Shown piece by piece: positions 51,036 to 60,223 of a stretch of 64,000 bases of DNA. The first letter of the stretch is position 1, and every line of letters begins with the position of its first letter. This DNA is from Bacillota bacterium (GTDB lineage Bacteria; Bacillota; Clostridia; Acetivibrionales; DSM-27016). The stretch is from the NCBI GenBank assembly GCA_023390115.1, contig JAEWDM010000022.1:310001-374000 (forward strand), read 5' to 3'. The notes under the pieces are model-generated. The model had not been told where the DNA came from. It saw only the letters and a list, made by a program, of their open reading frames with translations, and ran no database searches. A program made the position numbers and the translations under genes.

Positions 51036-51205
51036 GATAGAGGCGCATCTTTACATAAGTAGTCCTGCCGATAAAAAATGGGATTTGTATGAGGCAGCTG
51101 ATGAAAGGGTAAGATGCCGAAGGGTATATTGACCCATGTAAATATACCCTGGTTGTACAGCTAATATCTGTGCAATTGTCATCAAATATTTGGTGGAGCG
51201 CTATC
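51036..51205 (+). ncRNA. Lysine riboswitch (L box)
   Basis: Plus strand: GATAGAGGCGCATCTTTACA, AGTAGTCCTGC, GAAAGGGTAAGATGCCGAAG, GGTTGTACAGCTAATATCTG, and the closing GGTGGAGCGCTATC. These are the conserved blocks of the five-helix lysine aptamer, with P1 GATAG/CTATC. It precedes asd-dapA-dapB and is followed by an intrinsic terminator, so lysine should switch the operon off. Confidence 0.95.
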
Positions 51206-51253
51206 AGTTCGGTAAACATTGAGTGTTTACCTCAGGTAATTCTGACAAGAACT

Positions 51254-51280
51254 GCTGGTATCTGCGATACCAGCTTTTTT
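51254..51280 (+). terminator. Terminator of the lysine riboswitch
   Basis: GCTGGTATC/GATACCAGC (9 bp), three-base loop, six T; 55 bases before the asd start. Confidence 0.92.
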
Positions 51281-51334
51281 AATTTTAAAGCTGATACAAA
51301 AAATAATTTAAATTTTGGTGAGGAGGTTTTAGTT

Positions 51335-52414
51335 TTGGACAGAAGGTTAAAGGTAGGCATTTTAGGCGGTACCGGAATGGTAGGCCAGAGATTTATAACT
51401 CTTCTTGACGATCACCCATGGTTTGAAGTGGCTTCGATCGCAGCAAGCGAGCGTTCCGCCGGCATGTCCTACGCAGAAGCAGTGAGCGGCAGGTGGAAGC
51501 TTGATGTCCAAATGCCTGAGAGGGTCAAAAACATTGTGGTCCGTAATGTAAATGACATATCTAAGATAGCGGATGAAGTGGATATGGTATTTTGCGCAGT
51601 GGATATGAAAAAAGAAGAGATAAAAGAGCTTGAAGAAAAATATGCAAGGGCTGAGGTCCCTGTAGTCTCAAATAACTCCGCTCATAGATGGACTGAGGAT
51701 GTGCCCATGATAATACCGGAAATAAATCCCCAGCATGTCTCTATAATTGAAATGCAAAGAAAAAGGCTGGGGACAAAGAAGGGGTTTATTTCAGTGAAAT
51801 CCAACTGTTCTCTGCAGAGCTATGTGCCTCCGATGCACGCCCTTATGAGGTATCAGCCGGAAAGGATTCTTGCCTGCACATATCAGGCTATTTCCGGAGC
51901 CGGAAAAACTTTCAGTGATTGGCCTGAAATTACAGACAATGTAATTCCCTATATAGGAGGAGAAGAGGAGAAAAGTGAAAGCGAGCCTCTGAAAATATGG
52001 GGAAGAATAGAAGGCGGTAAGATCGTAAAGGCCCCAGGGCCTGTAATTTCTGCCCAGTGCTACAGGGTCCCTGTTCTGGACGGACATATGGCTGCGGTAT
52101 ATGCCACCTTTAAAAGAAAGCCCTCCAGAGATGAAATTTTGAGCTGCTGGAAGGAATTTAAGGGTAAGCCGCAGGTCTTAAAGCTTCCCAGTGCGCCTTC
52201 ACAGTTTTTAACGTACTTTGACCAGCCCGACAGGCCCCAGAGCAGGTTTGAAAGAAACGTAGAAAAGGGCATGGGCATATCTTTAGGCAGACTGCGCGAG
52301 GACTGCCTGTTTGACTATAAATTTGTCTGTCTGTCGCATAACACCATAAGAGGTGCTGCAGGAGGAGGCGTGCTTATGGCAGAGCTTCTCAAGGCCGAAG
52401 GATATTTGGACTAG
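51335..52414 (+). CDS. asd: Aspartate-semialdehyde dehydrogenase (archaeal/fungal-type branch)
   Basis: Reduces aspartyl phosphate to the semialdehyde, the branch point of lysine, threonine and methionine synthesis. 359 residues: NADP-binding GILGGTGMVGQRFITLLDDH, active Cys in VKSNCSLQSYVPP, and TYQAISGAGKTF. The spelling of the active-site region and length fit the archaeal/fungal-type Asd (asd_EA) rather than E. coli Asd. The start is TTG at 51335, with GAGGAGG eight bases upstream. Longer readings pass through the riboswitch. First gene of the lysine operon. Confidence 0.94.
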   Translation: MDRRLKVGILGGTGMVGQRFITLLDDHPWFEVASIAASERSAGMSYAEAVSGRWKLDVQMPERVKNIVVRNVNDISKIADEVDMVFCAVDMKKEEIKELEEKYARAEVPVVSNNSAHRWTEDVPMIIPEINPQHVSIIEMQRKRLGTKKGFISVKSNCSLQSYVPPMHALMRYQPERILACTYQAISGAGKTFSDWPEITDNVIPYIGGEEEKSESEPLKIWGRIEGGKIVKAPGPVISAQCYRVPVLDGHMAAVYATFKRKPSRDEILSCWKEFKGKPQVLKLPSAPSQFLTYFDQPDRPQSRFERNVEKGMGISLGRLREDCLFDYKFVCLSHNTIRGAAGGGVLMAELLKAEGYLD

Positions 52415-52485
52415 TGCCCTGCCTGCCAGAGGCGAATTTTGTTACAGGGTACTGGTTTACTAACAATAAGAAAGGATGTATTGAT

Positions 52486-53364
52486 ATGACAAAACCAATA
52501 TTTACAGGTTCCGGTGTAGCTATTGTTACTCCTTTTACAGATAACGGCATTGATTTTAACAAGCTTGAGGAGCTGCTTGAGTTCCAGATTAAAAACGGTA
52601 CTGATGCCATAATCATTTGCGGCACAACGGGAGAGGCCTCCACAATGCCTGATTCCGAGCATAAATCCGCTATAAAATTTGCAGTTGAAAGGGTTAATAA
52701 AAGGCTGCCTGTTATTGCAGGCACAGGCAGCAATGATACACGCCATGCCGTAGAATTAAGCAAGTATGCCGAGGAGGCGGGGGCAGACGCAATATTGAGC
52801 GTAACTCCATATTATAACAAGACAACACAAAAAGGCTTATATGAGCATTTTAAATTGATCGCCAAAAGTATAGACATACCCGTAGTACTGTATAATGTGC
52901 CCTCCAGAACTAATCTCAACATAAATCCATGTACATTGAAGGAGCTATGTGAAATGGATAATATTGTGGCAGTCAAGGAATGCAACCTTTCTCAGGTTGG
53001 AGATATAATGAACCTGTGCGGAGACAGGATAACCGTTTACTCGGGTGAAGACGCCGCCATAGTTCCTTTCCTCTCTCTTGGGGCAAAGGGAGTAATATCG
53101 GTAATGGCCAATATAATCCCCAAGGATACGCATGATATGGTGGTAAAATTTTTAAACGGCGATGCTGAGGCAAGCCGTAAGCTGCAGCTTAAAACTCTTA
53201 ACCTTATAAAGGCTCTGTTTATTGAAGTAAGCCCTATTCCTATAAAGGCGGCAATGAATCTCATGGGGCTGAATGTAGGAAAATGCCGTATGCCTCTCGT
53301 AGACATAGATGAAGTGAATTTGAACATATTAAAAAACGAACTGAAAAGCTACTCATTGATTTAA
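52486..53364 (+). CDS. dapA: 4-hydroxy-tetrahydrodipicolinate synthase
   Basis: Condenses pyruvate with aspartate semialdehyde. A 292-residue TIM barrel: IICGTTGEASTM, the Tyr in VVLYNVPSRTNLN and the Schiff-base Lys in IVAVKECNLSQVG. The start is ATG 52486 with AAAGGA upstream. Between asd and dapB. Confidence 0.97.
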   Translation: MTKPIFTGSGVAIVTPFTDNGIDFNKLEELLEFQIKNGTDAIIICGTTGEASTMPDSEHKSAIKFAVERVNKRLPVIAGTGSNDTRHAVELSKYAEEAGADAILSVTPYYNKTTQKGLYEHFKLIAKSIDIPVVLYNVPSRTNLNINPCTLKELCEMDNIVAVKECNLSQVGDIMNLCGDRITVYSGEDAAIVPFLSLGAKGVISVMANIIPKDTHDMVVKFLNGDAEASRKLQLKTLNLIKALFIEVSPIPIKAAMNLMGLNVGKCRMPLVDIDEVNLNILKNELKSYSLI

Positions 53365-53402
53365 TATGTAAATTTAGAGTTTCAAAAGGATGTGATCATC
53401 AG

Positions 53403-54161
53403 ATGATAAATATACTAATGAGCGGCTGCAACGGGAAAATGGGCCAGGTTATTACCAGACTCGCTTCCGGAAGTGAAGAGCTCACTATTGCCGCAGGGTA
53501 TGACTTAAACAATTCAAAGCAAAATTCATACCCTGTATTTACCAATATACACCAGTGCGATGTAAAAGTCGATGCCATAATTGATTTTTCAAACCCTGCA
53601 GCATTGGAAAATATTCTTGAATTTGCGGTTTCAAGAAAAATACCCGTTGTAATGGCTACAACGGGCCTTTCAGGTGAAAATATTAAGGTATTGGAAATGG
53701 CATCGGCAGAAATTCCTATTTTCTTTTCAGCAAATATGTCTCTTGGGGTAAACCTTCTTCTTGATCTGGTAAAGAAGGCTGCCAAAATACTTTCCGACAA
53801 TTTTGACATTGAAATAATTGAAAAGCACCACAATCAGAAGCTTGATTCTCCCAGCGGTACGGCTCTTGCAATTGCAGATGCAATAAATTTGGCATTGGAG
53901 CAAAAATATGAATATACCTATGACAGGCATTCAGTGAGGGAAAAAAGGAGTAAGTGCGAAATAGGGATACACGCCGTAAGGGGAGGCACCATCGTAGGAG
54001 AACACTCTGTAATTTTCGCGGGAAACGATGAGATCATGGAAATAAAGCATACTGCCGCGTCCAAGGAAATCTTCGCAGTAGGCGCCCTAAGAGCCGCAAA
54101 ATTTATATGCGGCCGGAAGCCGGGCTTCTATAACATGAATGATTTAATATCTGCTCAATAA
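53403..54161 (+). CDS. dapB: 4-hydroxy-tetrahydrodipicolinate reductase
   Basis: Reduces the DapA product using NAD(P)H. 252 residues with the nucleotide-binding MSGCNGKMGQVITRL and the catalytic EKHHNQKLDSPSGTALAIAD. The ATG has AAAAGGATG. Third gene of the lysine operon; a long hairpin follows it. Confidence 0.97.
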   Translation: MINILMSGCNGKMGQVITRLASGSEELTIAAGYDLNNSKQNSYPVFTNIHQCDVKVDAIIDFSNPAALENILEFAVSRKIPVVMATTGLSGENIKVLEMASAEIPIFFSANMSLGVNLLLDLVKKAAKILSDNFDIEIIEKHHNQKLDSPSGTALAIADAINLALEQKYEYTYDRHSVREKRSKCEIGIHAVRGGTIVGEHSVIFAGNDEIMEIKHTAASKEIFAVGALRAAKFICGRKPGFYNMNDLISAQ

Positions 54162-54162
54162 T

Positions 54163-54218
54163 GTAGCCGGCTGCCGCAAAAAATAATGCTTACAGCATTT
54201 TTTGCGGCAGCCGGCTAC
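54163..54218 (+). other. Long near-perfect hairpin between dapB and the ACT gene
   Basis: GTAGCCGGCTGCCGCAAAAA (54163-54182) and TTTTTGCGGCAGCCGGCTAC (54199-54218) are exact complements; the stem continues inward with ATGC/GCAT after one bulge. It is longer than a terminator and lacks a following U run, so it may process or partly terminate the operon mRNA. Confidence 0.75.
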
Positions 54219-54262
54219 AGGAGCTGTAATGCTTTAAACTAAAACGATGAGAGGTGATTAAT

Positions 54263-54754
54263 ATGTCAGCCAAGCCTGTTACAAATATATCGGTTACATA
54301 CGGTGTTGCTCTTATAACCATTGACAATCTTCCCGGCAGGATGTCTCTTATATCAGATATTTTCAATGCCATTGCAGCACAGAAAATAAATATAGATATG
54401 ATAAGCCAGGCTCCTCCCTACAGAGGAAGCATAAACCTGTCATTCAGCATCTGCTCCGATGATCTCAAAAAAACTCTTGCCATATTGGACGGCTTTAAAA
54501 GCAAGCTTCCGTCACTGAACATAGAAGTAGATTCGGATAACGCCAAGCTTTCTGTTTACAGCCAATATATGAAGAATTTGCCCGGAGTTGCGGCAGCCCT
54601 GTTTACTATTTTAGCCGACAACGGGCTTGAAATAAAGCTTGTCACTACATCCGAAGTTGACATATCCTATCTCATCTGTGAAAAGGATGTCGAAAGGGCA
54701 ATTGAAGCTATAAAAACTAAATACAGCGTCGATGAACAAAATACAGACAATTAA
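54263..54754 (+). CDS. Tandem ACT domain protein, aspartokinase regulatory-like
   Basis: A 163-residue protein made of two ACT domains: residues about 15-80 (GVALITIDNLPGRMSLISDI) and about 85-155 (AKLSVYSQYMKNLPGVAAAL, ILADNGLEIKLVTTSEVDIS). They resemble the C-terminal regulatory half of lysine-sensitive aspartokinase; no kinase domain is present. It could bind lysine or threonine and act on another operon product or on an aspartokinase elsewhere. The ATG at 54263 has AGAGGTG. Last gene of the lysine unit. Confidence 0.82.
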   Translation: MSAKPVTNISVTYGVALITIDNLPGRMSLISDIFNAIAAQKINIDMISQAPPYRGSINLSFSICSDDLKKTLAILDGFKSKLPSLNIEVDSDNAKLSVYSQYMKNLPGVAAALFTILADNGLEIKLVTTSEVDISYLICEKDVERAIEAIKTKYSVDEQNTDN

Positions 54755-54782
54755 AGCTGCCCTAGCACCGGGGCAGCTTTTT
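54753..54782 (+). terminator. Terminator of the lysine operon
   Basis: AAGCTGCCC/GGGCAGCTT (9 bp) with an eight-base loop and T5, overlapping the ACT gene stop. Confidence 0.92.
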
Positions 54783-54814
54783 ACTGCACTATTACAATAG
54801 AGCAGCCTTTTTAA

Positions 54815-55672
54815 TTATTCCGGCTTGTCAATGTCTTCCCCGGCAGGCTCCGGGTCCCCCTCCACCTTATCTATAATATGCTTTTTGAGCTTGGGATATA
54901 TATAGAAATTTGTTATCAGCCCAATGAGGCTCATTGTAATGAACGGAAACAGTATAAGCCCTATTACCGGCAGAATTAAAAGCGTAACCCCTATTATTAC
55001 CGTACAGAGCACAAGAATTAATATGTTCGGTATAAACCCCATAACCGCAAATATAAGTGAATTCTTGAATATCTGCTTTATACTGAGCTTAAAGGTAACC
55101 ATCATAGGATATATATACATATGCATTATAAGATATGTCACAAAAGCAAGGAACAGGAAGCTGGTAGCCATTGTCATTAAGAAATTGCTGTTGTTTAAGG
55201 ACATATATATATTGATGTCAATTCCTATCAGTATCACCACCAGCAAATCAATCAGACTCACTATAAGCCCCTGCTTAAAATTCTTCATGGCATGCTCTTT
55301 AAAATCCCCCCATATAAAAGCATGCTCTTCACGGGCATAATTTCTGAGAATATACGTAAAACCTGCCTGGGCAGGGCCCACGGTTATAAGCGGAATACAT
55401 AAGAAAACAGCGCCTACGGTAAATTTCAGAATAAAATCAACAAAAATATCCTCTGAAATAGTTTTATTCAAATAATACTGAGGCACTATAAAAAGCATTG
55501 CGATTAATGCGGGTATATTAAAAATAAAAAACATAATATTAAGCTTTATAAGATTCCAGAACTTGCGGGTAAATATCTCAAAAAAGACTACTATTCTCGC
55601 CTTTGGAGGGCCATTCTCGGGAACACCCGGACCCGGCTTGGTATAATCAAAAAATCCAAAAAGACCTGCCAT
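54815..55672 (-). CDS. DUF624 (YesL-like) membrane protein
   Basis: A 285-residue membrane protein with about six hydrophobic segments (KLNIMFFIFNIPALIAMLFI, ILVLCTVIIGVTLLILPVIG) and the YesL-type start FFEIFTRKFWNLIKLNIMFF. DUF624 proteins often accompany carbohydrate ABC transporters in Firmicutes, but none is near; here it stands alone. Function unknown. It faces the lysine operon tail to tail. Confidence 0.85.
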   Translation of the reverse strand: MAGLFGFFDYTKPGPGVPENGPPKARIVVFFEIFTRKFWNLIKLNIMFFIFNIPALIAMLFIVPQYYLNKTISEDIFVDFILKFTVGAVFLCIPLITVGPAQAGFTYILRNYAREEHAFIWGDFKEHAMKNFKQGLIVSLIDLLVVILIGIDINIYMSLNNSNFLMTMATSFLFLAFVTYLIMHMYIYPMMVTFKLSIKQIFKNSLIFAVMGFIPNILILVLCTVIIGVTLLILPVIGLILFPFITMSLIGLITNFYIYPKLKKHIIDKVEGDPEPAGEDIDKPE

Positions 55673-55932
55673 TATTATTTTCCCCTTTACAGTAAGATTT
55701 GTGCAAGCAAACTGCCGCCTAAAATACGTTGCTGCTCAGAATACAATATATAAAATGTTATCCTTTATTCTATCAATTTAATCACAGTTATTCAATATAA
55801 TTTATGACCAATATTTTTTAATATTATTCTAATAATATTATTCTTTGTTTATCTCATACCTGTCATATAAAACCCGTATTTATTTTGTCAACTGAGCGCG
55901 GAAATTTTTCAAATATTTTTATTTTAAAAGTA

Positions 55933-55961
55933 TTGACACCGGCATACTATGCTAGTATAAT
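55933..55961 (+). promoter_or_regulatory. Consensus promoter of tRNA-Leu
   Basis: TTGACA (55933-55938), 17-bp spacer, TATAAT (55956-55961); both boxes perfect. Start near 55968, about 32 bases before the tRNA. The rest of the 327-base gap (55673-55999) is AT-rich with no gene seen. Confidence 0.92.
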
Positions 55962-55999
55962 GTATCTTGCTGGTTGAGAATATCTTATGTAATATCCAT

Positions 56000-56082
56000 G
56001 CGAGGATGGCGGAACTGGCAGACGCGCACGTTTGAGGGGCGTGTGGGAGACCGTGTGGGTTCAAGTCCCACTCTTCGCACCA
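56000..56082 (+). tRNA. tRNA-Leu (GAG)
   Basis: An 83-base class II tRNA with encoded CCA: acceptor GCGAGGA/TCTTCGC, anticodon stem CACGT/GCGTG around TTGAGGG (anticodon GAG), variable arm, T arm GTGGG/CCCAC with loop TTCAAGT. Confidence 0.95.
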
Positions 56083-56117
56083 TCATGAATGGCCCTCGAG
56101 GGTCATAACGGCAAAAG

Positions 56118-56145
56118 CAGGCTGGTGAAATATCAGTCTGTTTTT
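56118..56145 (+). terminator. Terminator after tRNA-Leu
   Basis: CAGGCTG/CAGTCTG (7 bp, one wobble) with a nine-base loop and T5. The rest of the 324-base gap to 56406 holds only very short reading frames without ribosome sites. Confidence 0.8.
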
Positions 56146-56406
56146 GTTTGCGTGTATTTCTTTTTGCATCCCGATTTGCTATAATTTTGTTGGAATTACA
56201 CATAGATAAACAGGAATTTGCAAGAGAGGAAAATTAAAATATGTGTATTGATTTTGTAAACTTAAATAGTTACAATAGGAAAGTATTATAGGTATAAGGC
56301 TCCTTAAATTTCAGTTTACCGGTTTGATTTTGAGCATATACTTGGTGCCGTGTTCTTTGCTTTTAAAAAGTTCCAGTACCGCATACTTCATAATTCATTA
56401 GTGCTT

Positions 56407-57321
56407 TTAGCGGCGTTGGCCCTTATTATTTTCGGGGTCTTCAAAGCTTAAAAGGTAATTCTTTACGCCCTTCCATAAGTAACCCTTAGCAAGCTCCTCA
56501 ACAGGGCGAAGCCGCATGTCCCTTGTTCTATTCTCAACCGCTTTTAAATCATATCCCTCTTTAATTACTATAAATTTCAGCATTCCAGGCTTCAAAGCCT
56601 TCTTTGGGCAACCGTATATACACTTCAGGCAGAAAATACATCTCCCTCCAAAGACAGGAGCAGCTACCCCTACACTGATATTCCCCTGCGGGCAATTTTT
56701 CTCACACCACCCGCATAAATTGCAGCCGGAGCCAGCTCTGATCCTCTTTCCGAACGCTCTGGCCCCCAGCTTTTCAAGCTCGCCCAGCCTTGAAAAAATC
56801 CTGTCCTGAATATTGGGCTTTGACCTTCGTATTACACCTTGAAAAAGCTCTCTTACAATGCTGTCTGCTTTTAAGGGCAGAACTTTAAGCAGCCTTGCCG
56901 ACAAGCCGTCATCCGTTGCAACAATCCAGTTTGACGGCATAACAATCATATCCTCATATACCACATCGTACCCCTTTTTCATAAGTCTGCTTATACTGCT
57001 TATCCTGCAGGCTGTGTTAGGAGTTATTTCCCCTCCGCCCGAAACCGATATCACTGCGGCAGGAGTCCTATCCGCACGCTCTAGCGCATCAATCCATTTA
57101 TACACGGGCTCCGGTGCGTTGCAGGCATGCACAGCATATAAAACCACAAGCATATCCTCTTCCGCCTCAGGTATTTCTTCCCGTCCGAGCTGATAGCTGA
57201 CAACTCCCGCTCCATACCGCTTAAAAGCCTCCGCAATGCAATTTGCTGCTCTTGCAGTACCCCCTGTGCCTGAAAAATATACTATTTTGACCAGCTTAAA
57301 TTCTCTTGCAGCCTTCTCCAT
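56407..57321 (-). CDS. EFR1-type ferrodoxin (flavodoxin plus two [4Fe-4S])
   Basis: A 304-residue electron carrier: N-terminal flavodoxin-like domain (KIVYFSGTGGTARAANCIAE, FMN loop SGTGGTA) to about 165, then a bacterial-ferredoxin part with two CxxCxxCxxxCP clusters (CNLCGWCEKNCPQG, CIFCLKCIYGCPKK). EFR1 proteins are common in anaerobes; partners are usually unknown. The ATG has GGGAGAAG. It follows the ABC exporter genes on the same strand after about 64 bases, which may be chance or a loose operon. Confidence 0.9.
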   Translation of the reverse strand: MEKAAREFKLVKIVYFSGTGGTARAANCIAEAFKRYGAGVVSYQLGREEIPEAEEDMLVVLYAVHACNAPEPVYKWIDALERADRTPAAVISVSGGGEITPNTACRISSISRLMKKGYDVVYEDMIVMPSNWIVATDDGLSARLLKVLPLKADSIVRELFQGVIRRSKPNIQDRIFSRLGELEKLGARAFGKRIRAGSGCNLCGWCEKNCPQGNISVGVAAPVFGGRCIFCLKCIYGCPKKALKPGMLKFIVIKEGYDLKAVENRTRDMRLRPVEELAKGYLWKGVKNYLLSFEDPENNKGQRR

Positions 57322-57385
57322 TGTCTTCTCCCAGTAATTTTTGTATTTTTATTTTATTGGCAGTCTTATTTTACGCTCCGGCCCT

Positions 57386-58270
57386 TTAAAATTCCTCTTT
57401 TTTCCTTTTATAATTAATGAAAAACAGTGATATTGAAACTGCAAATACTATAATGATAAAAATGGCAGAGAAATTGGCACCTATTATTTTATCCCCCCAT
57501 TCAAACCTCACGCCAAATACTGTCATATAATCCTCCCTAAGCTGCATCGGGGCATCCTTAAAGCACAAATCCAGCGATTCCGTCATTAATACCTGCCTGA
57601 ATAAGCTGGCAATGTGGCCGAAGGGCAAGCCTTTAAGAAAGACCTGCACTGCTTCCGGCAAAGAGCCCATAGGAACATACAGCCCGTTTAAGAATCCAAT
57701 TAACGTACCAATAATTATACTGGCCGAAGAGAGGGCGCTGCTACTTTTGAAGAAGGATACCATAAACCCCATAAGAGAAGCATTCATCAGTGAAGAAAGA
57801 CAGATCAGCCCAAAGCATTTCAGGATTTGCTCCACACTGAAATAATGCCCTGTACCTGCAAAAATTACGGCGCCATAAATAGCAAAAGAAATTATGCTGA
57901 TAACTCCCCCTACAATAAATGCCGTAACCACACTGGATACAGGATATATCATTCCCGATATGGGAGAGCTTTTGAAATCCATTATAATTTTTCTTTCCCG
58001 GTCATGCACCATTGTTCCCAGAGCTCCCAGGGTGCTGGTTACTGTTGTTACAGACAGCAGTCCGGCTAAAATCCAGCTATTTATTAAATATGATAAATTA
58101 TCCCTTGGAATTACATGGCCTGTTGCCTGATTAACGGAGTTGACCTGCAGCTCAGCCAAAAACAAAATGTAAAGCACAATAACGATTATCACCGATAGCA
58201 GCGAGAAGAAAACAGAAGTTCTGTCTCTGAAATATATTTTTAAGCTTCGCTCAGTTAATTTTTTAAGCAC
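57386..58270 (-). CDS. ABC-2 type transporter permease
   Basis: A 294-residue permease with six TM helices and the ABC2_membrane pattern: FSLLSVIIVIVLYILFLAEL at the start, MVHDRERKIIMDFKSSPIS in the coupling helix region, GTLIGFLNGLYVPMGSLPEA, and LPFGHIASLFRQVLM. It is an export permease of the multidrug/antibiotic type; substrate unknown. The start is GTG directly after the ATPase stop, so the two are coupled. Confidence 0.9.
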   Translation of the reverse strand: MLKKLTERSLKIYFRDRTSVFFSLLSVIIVIVLYILFLAELQVNSVNQATGHVIPRDNLSYLINSWILAGLLSVTTVTSTLGALGTMVHDRERKIIMDFKSSPISGMIYPVSSVVTAFIVGGVISIISFAIYGAVIFAGTGHYFSVEQILKCFGLICLSSLMNASLMGFMVSFFKSSSALSSASIIIGTLIGFLNGLYVPMGSLPEAVQVFLKGLPFGHIASLFRQVLMTESLDLCFKDAPMQLREDYMTVFGVRFEWGDKIIGANFSAIFIIIVFAVSISLFFINYKRKKEEF

Positions 58271-59185
58271 TTATTCATCCTCCCGTTTTTCGCCGGTAAC
58301 CTTCAAAAATACATCGTCTAAATTTCCGTGGATCATTTCAAAGGAAGTAATCATATCTTTCAAATCGTTTAAAATAATGATGGCATCCTTCGCCAGAGCA
58401 ATTTCTATTGTAAGCACCGCTTTATTAAGCTCATAGGAAATATTATTTTTATTGAAATATTCCATGATTTTTACCACCGGCTCATAGATTCTTAATATGT
58501 TTTTTGTAAACCGATCCTTTAATGAATCCGGTGTTCCCTCAGCAATGATATCACCCCTGTGGATGATTGTGACAGTATCGGCATTTGCCGCCTCTTCCAT
58601 ATAATGAGTAGTCAGGAATACCGTCATTCCCGATTGCTTTTGCATATCTGCGATAGTTCTCCAGATTGAGAGCCTGGTTTTCGGATCAAGCCCTGTGGTC
58701 GGCTCATCCAAAAATAATATCTTGGGCCGGTTTATTAATGCTCTTGCGATGTCTGCACGCCTTTTCTGGCCTCCGGACAATTTTCCATAACGCCTGCCAA
58801 GAAAATCTTCGCACTCGGTAATACGGGCTACCTCCTTAATCCGGCTTTTAAGCATGTTAGCATCCATACCATAGAAGCAGCCTCTGACCATTAAATTCTC
58901 TTTAACACTGAGAAAATCATCAAGAACTCCATTTTGGAATACAACACCAATATCCTTGCGAATTTCCCGGTCATTTTTTCCAAGCTCCCATCCATTAATA
59001 CTGACAGTGCCGGAATTATTTTTGAGCAGGGTCGACAATATGTTGATGGTAGTTGATTTTCCGGCACCGTTTGTACCCAGGAAAGCAAACAGGCTTCCCC
59101 TTTCCACTTCAAAAGATATGCCGCTCACAGCCATTAACGGACCGTAAGTCTTAACCAAATTATTGACCGTTATAATACTATCCAT
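58271..59185 (-). CDS. ABC transporter ATP-binding protein (DrrA/NodI type)
   Basis: A 304-residue ATPase: Walker A GTNGAGKST, Q-loop VVFQNGVLDDFLSVKENL, signature KLSGGQKRRADIARAL, Walker B PKILFLDEPTTGLDPK, H-loop FLTTHYMEE, and a C-terminal domain of about 80 residues typical of exporters of the DrrA group. Start ATG 59185 with AGGGGCGG; a start 16 codons earlier has no good ribosome site. Pairs with the permease. Confidence 0.92.
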   Translation of the reverse strand: MDSIITVNNLVKTYGPLMAVSGISFEVERGSLFAFLGTNGAGKSTTINILSTLLKNNSGTVSINGWELGKNDREIRKDIGVVFQNGVLDDFLSVKENLMVRGCFYGMDANMLKSRIKEVARITECEDFLGRRYGKLSGGQKRRADIARALINRPKILFLDEPTTGLDPKTRLSIWRTIADMQKQSGMTVFLTTHYMEEAANADTVTIIHRGDIIAEGTPDSLKDRFTKNILRIYEPVVKIMEYFNKNNISYELNKAVLTIEIALAKDAIIILNDLKDMITSFEMIHGNLDDVFLKVTGEKREDE

Positions 59186-59524
59186 ATGGCAACCGCCCCT
59201 TCTCAGTGCTTTTTCCGAAATTCCTTCTTTCATTTGTGCCTATGCACTGGCTTTAGAATTGATTATATTATAATACAATATTTACATATTTTTAAACATA
59301 AACCGTAGTTATAATATCATATTGCAAGTTATAATTTCAATTAATTTATTCCCCCAAAATGTTAATTTTTCTGTAGTTCACAAAATATCCGGCATATTTA
59401 TTCTAACTGCAGAAGCATAAAAAAGCTGTGAATTTTTTTGCGGTATGGTGTATAATGGTAAATTGAAAAGAAAAAGCTGCTGCAAGATACAATTATATAT
59501 TTTATTTTGAAAGGACTAAATAAA

Positions 59525-60223
59525 ATGTTCGAAATATATACGTTATTAATCGACAGGAATCTGAAGACGGAAGAATTTGAACACCTGTCATGCTATGTAT
59601 CCCCTGAAAAGAAGCAAAGGATAGGCCGCTTTTATCATTTTGCGGATGCCCAAAGAGCGCTTCTTGGTGATTTGCTTGCAAGGCACGCTATTTGCAGCAG
59701 AGCAGGGGTAAAAAACAGCTCCATTGCGTTTTCAGCCAATGAATACGGAAAGCCTGAGCTAAAAGGCCATTTCTTTCTGCAATTTAACATATCCCATTCT
59801 GATAACTGGGTTGTATGCGCTATAGGTGATTCCCCCGTAGGAGTGGATGTTGAAACGGTAAAGCCCATAGATTTCAAGCTGGCCGAGAGGTTTTTTTCAC
59901 AGGATGAGTATTACGCACTTGCAAATCAGCAGGAGGGCGATAAGCTGGACTATTTTTATAAGCTCTGGACGCTAAAGGAGAGCTATATTAAAGCAGAGGG
60001 CAAGGGCCTTAGCATCCCCTTAAGCTCCTTTTCCATACATATAAATGAAGAAGGCATTACCGCATACTCGGGATGTGAAAAGAAGGAGTATTTTTTCGGC
60101 CAGTATTATCTGGACAAATCTCATATATTTGCAATATGTACCTTTAAAGATGGCAGGCACAAAAAAAATAATTTTAATATAGATCTTTTTACTCGTAACG
60201 CATCTTTTTTTAAAGAATATTAA
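59525..60223 (+). CDS. 4'-phosphopantetheinyl transferase, Sfp type
   Basis: Attaches phosphopantetheine from CoA to carrier proteins. 232 residues with FNISHSDNWVVCAIG, GVDVETVKP (Mg-binding D-x-E) and LWTLKESYIKAEGKGLSIPL (W-x-x-KE...K). The Sfp branch serves polyketide and peptide synthetases, but no such cluster is in this window. Start ATG 59525 with GAAAGGA. It overlaps recO tail to tail by 14 bases. A -10-like TATAAT at 59451-59456 lies upstream. Confidence 0.9.
   Translation: MFEIYTLLIDRNLKTEEFEHLSCYVSPEKKQRIGRFYHFADAQRALLGDLLARHAICSRAGVKNSSIAFSANEYGKPELKGHFFLQFNISHSDNWVVCAIGDSPVGVDVETVKPIDFKLAERFFSQDEYYALANQQEGDKLDYFYKLWTLKESYIKAEGKGLSIPLSSFSIHINEEGITAYSGCEKKEYFFGQYYLDKSHIFAICTFKDGRHKKNNFNIDLFTRNASFFKEY

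Noticed and set aside
51170..51334. A longer asd reading frame
   Set aside because: It crosses the end of the lysine riboswitch and its terminator; the TTG at 51335 has GAGGAGG at good spacing and begins at the family start.
56240..56290. A short plus-strand frame after tRNA-Leu with an AGAGGA site
   Set aside because: It codes only about 16 residues and shows no further support.
56311..56391. A 26-codon frame (MKYAVLELFKSKEHG...) just after the EFR1 gene
   Set aside because: It reads like protein but has no ribosome site and is very short; it may be a gene remnant, but I cannot support it as a gene.
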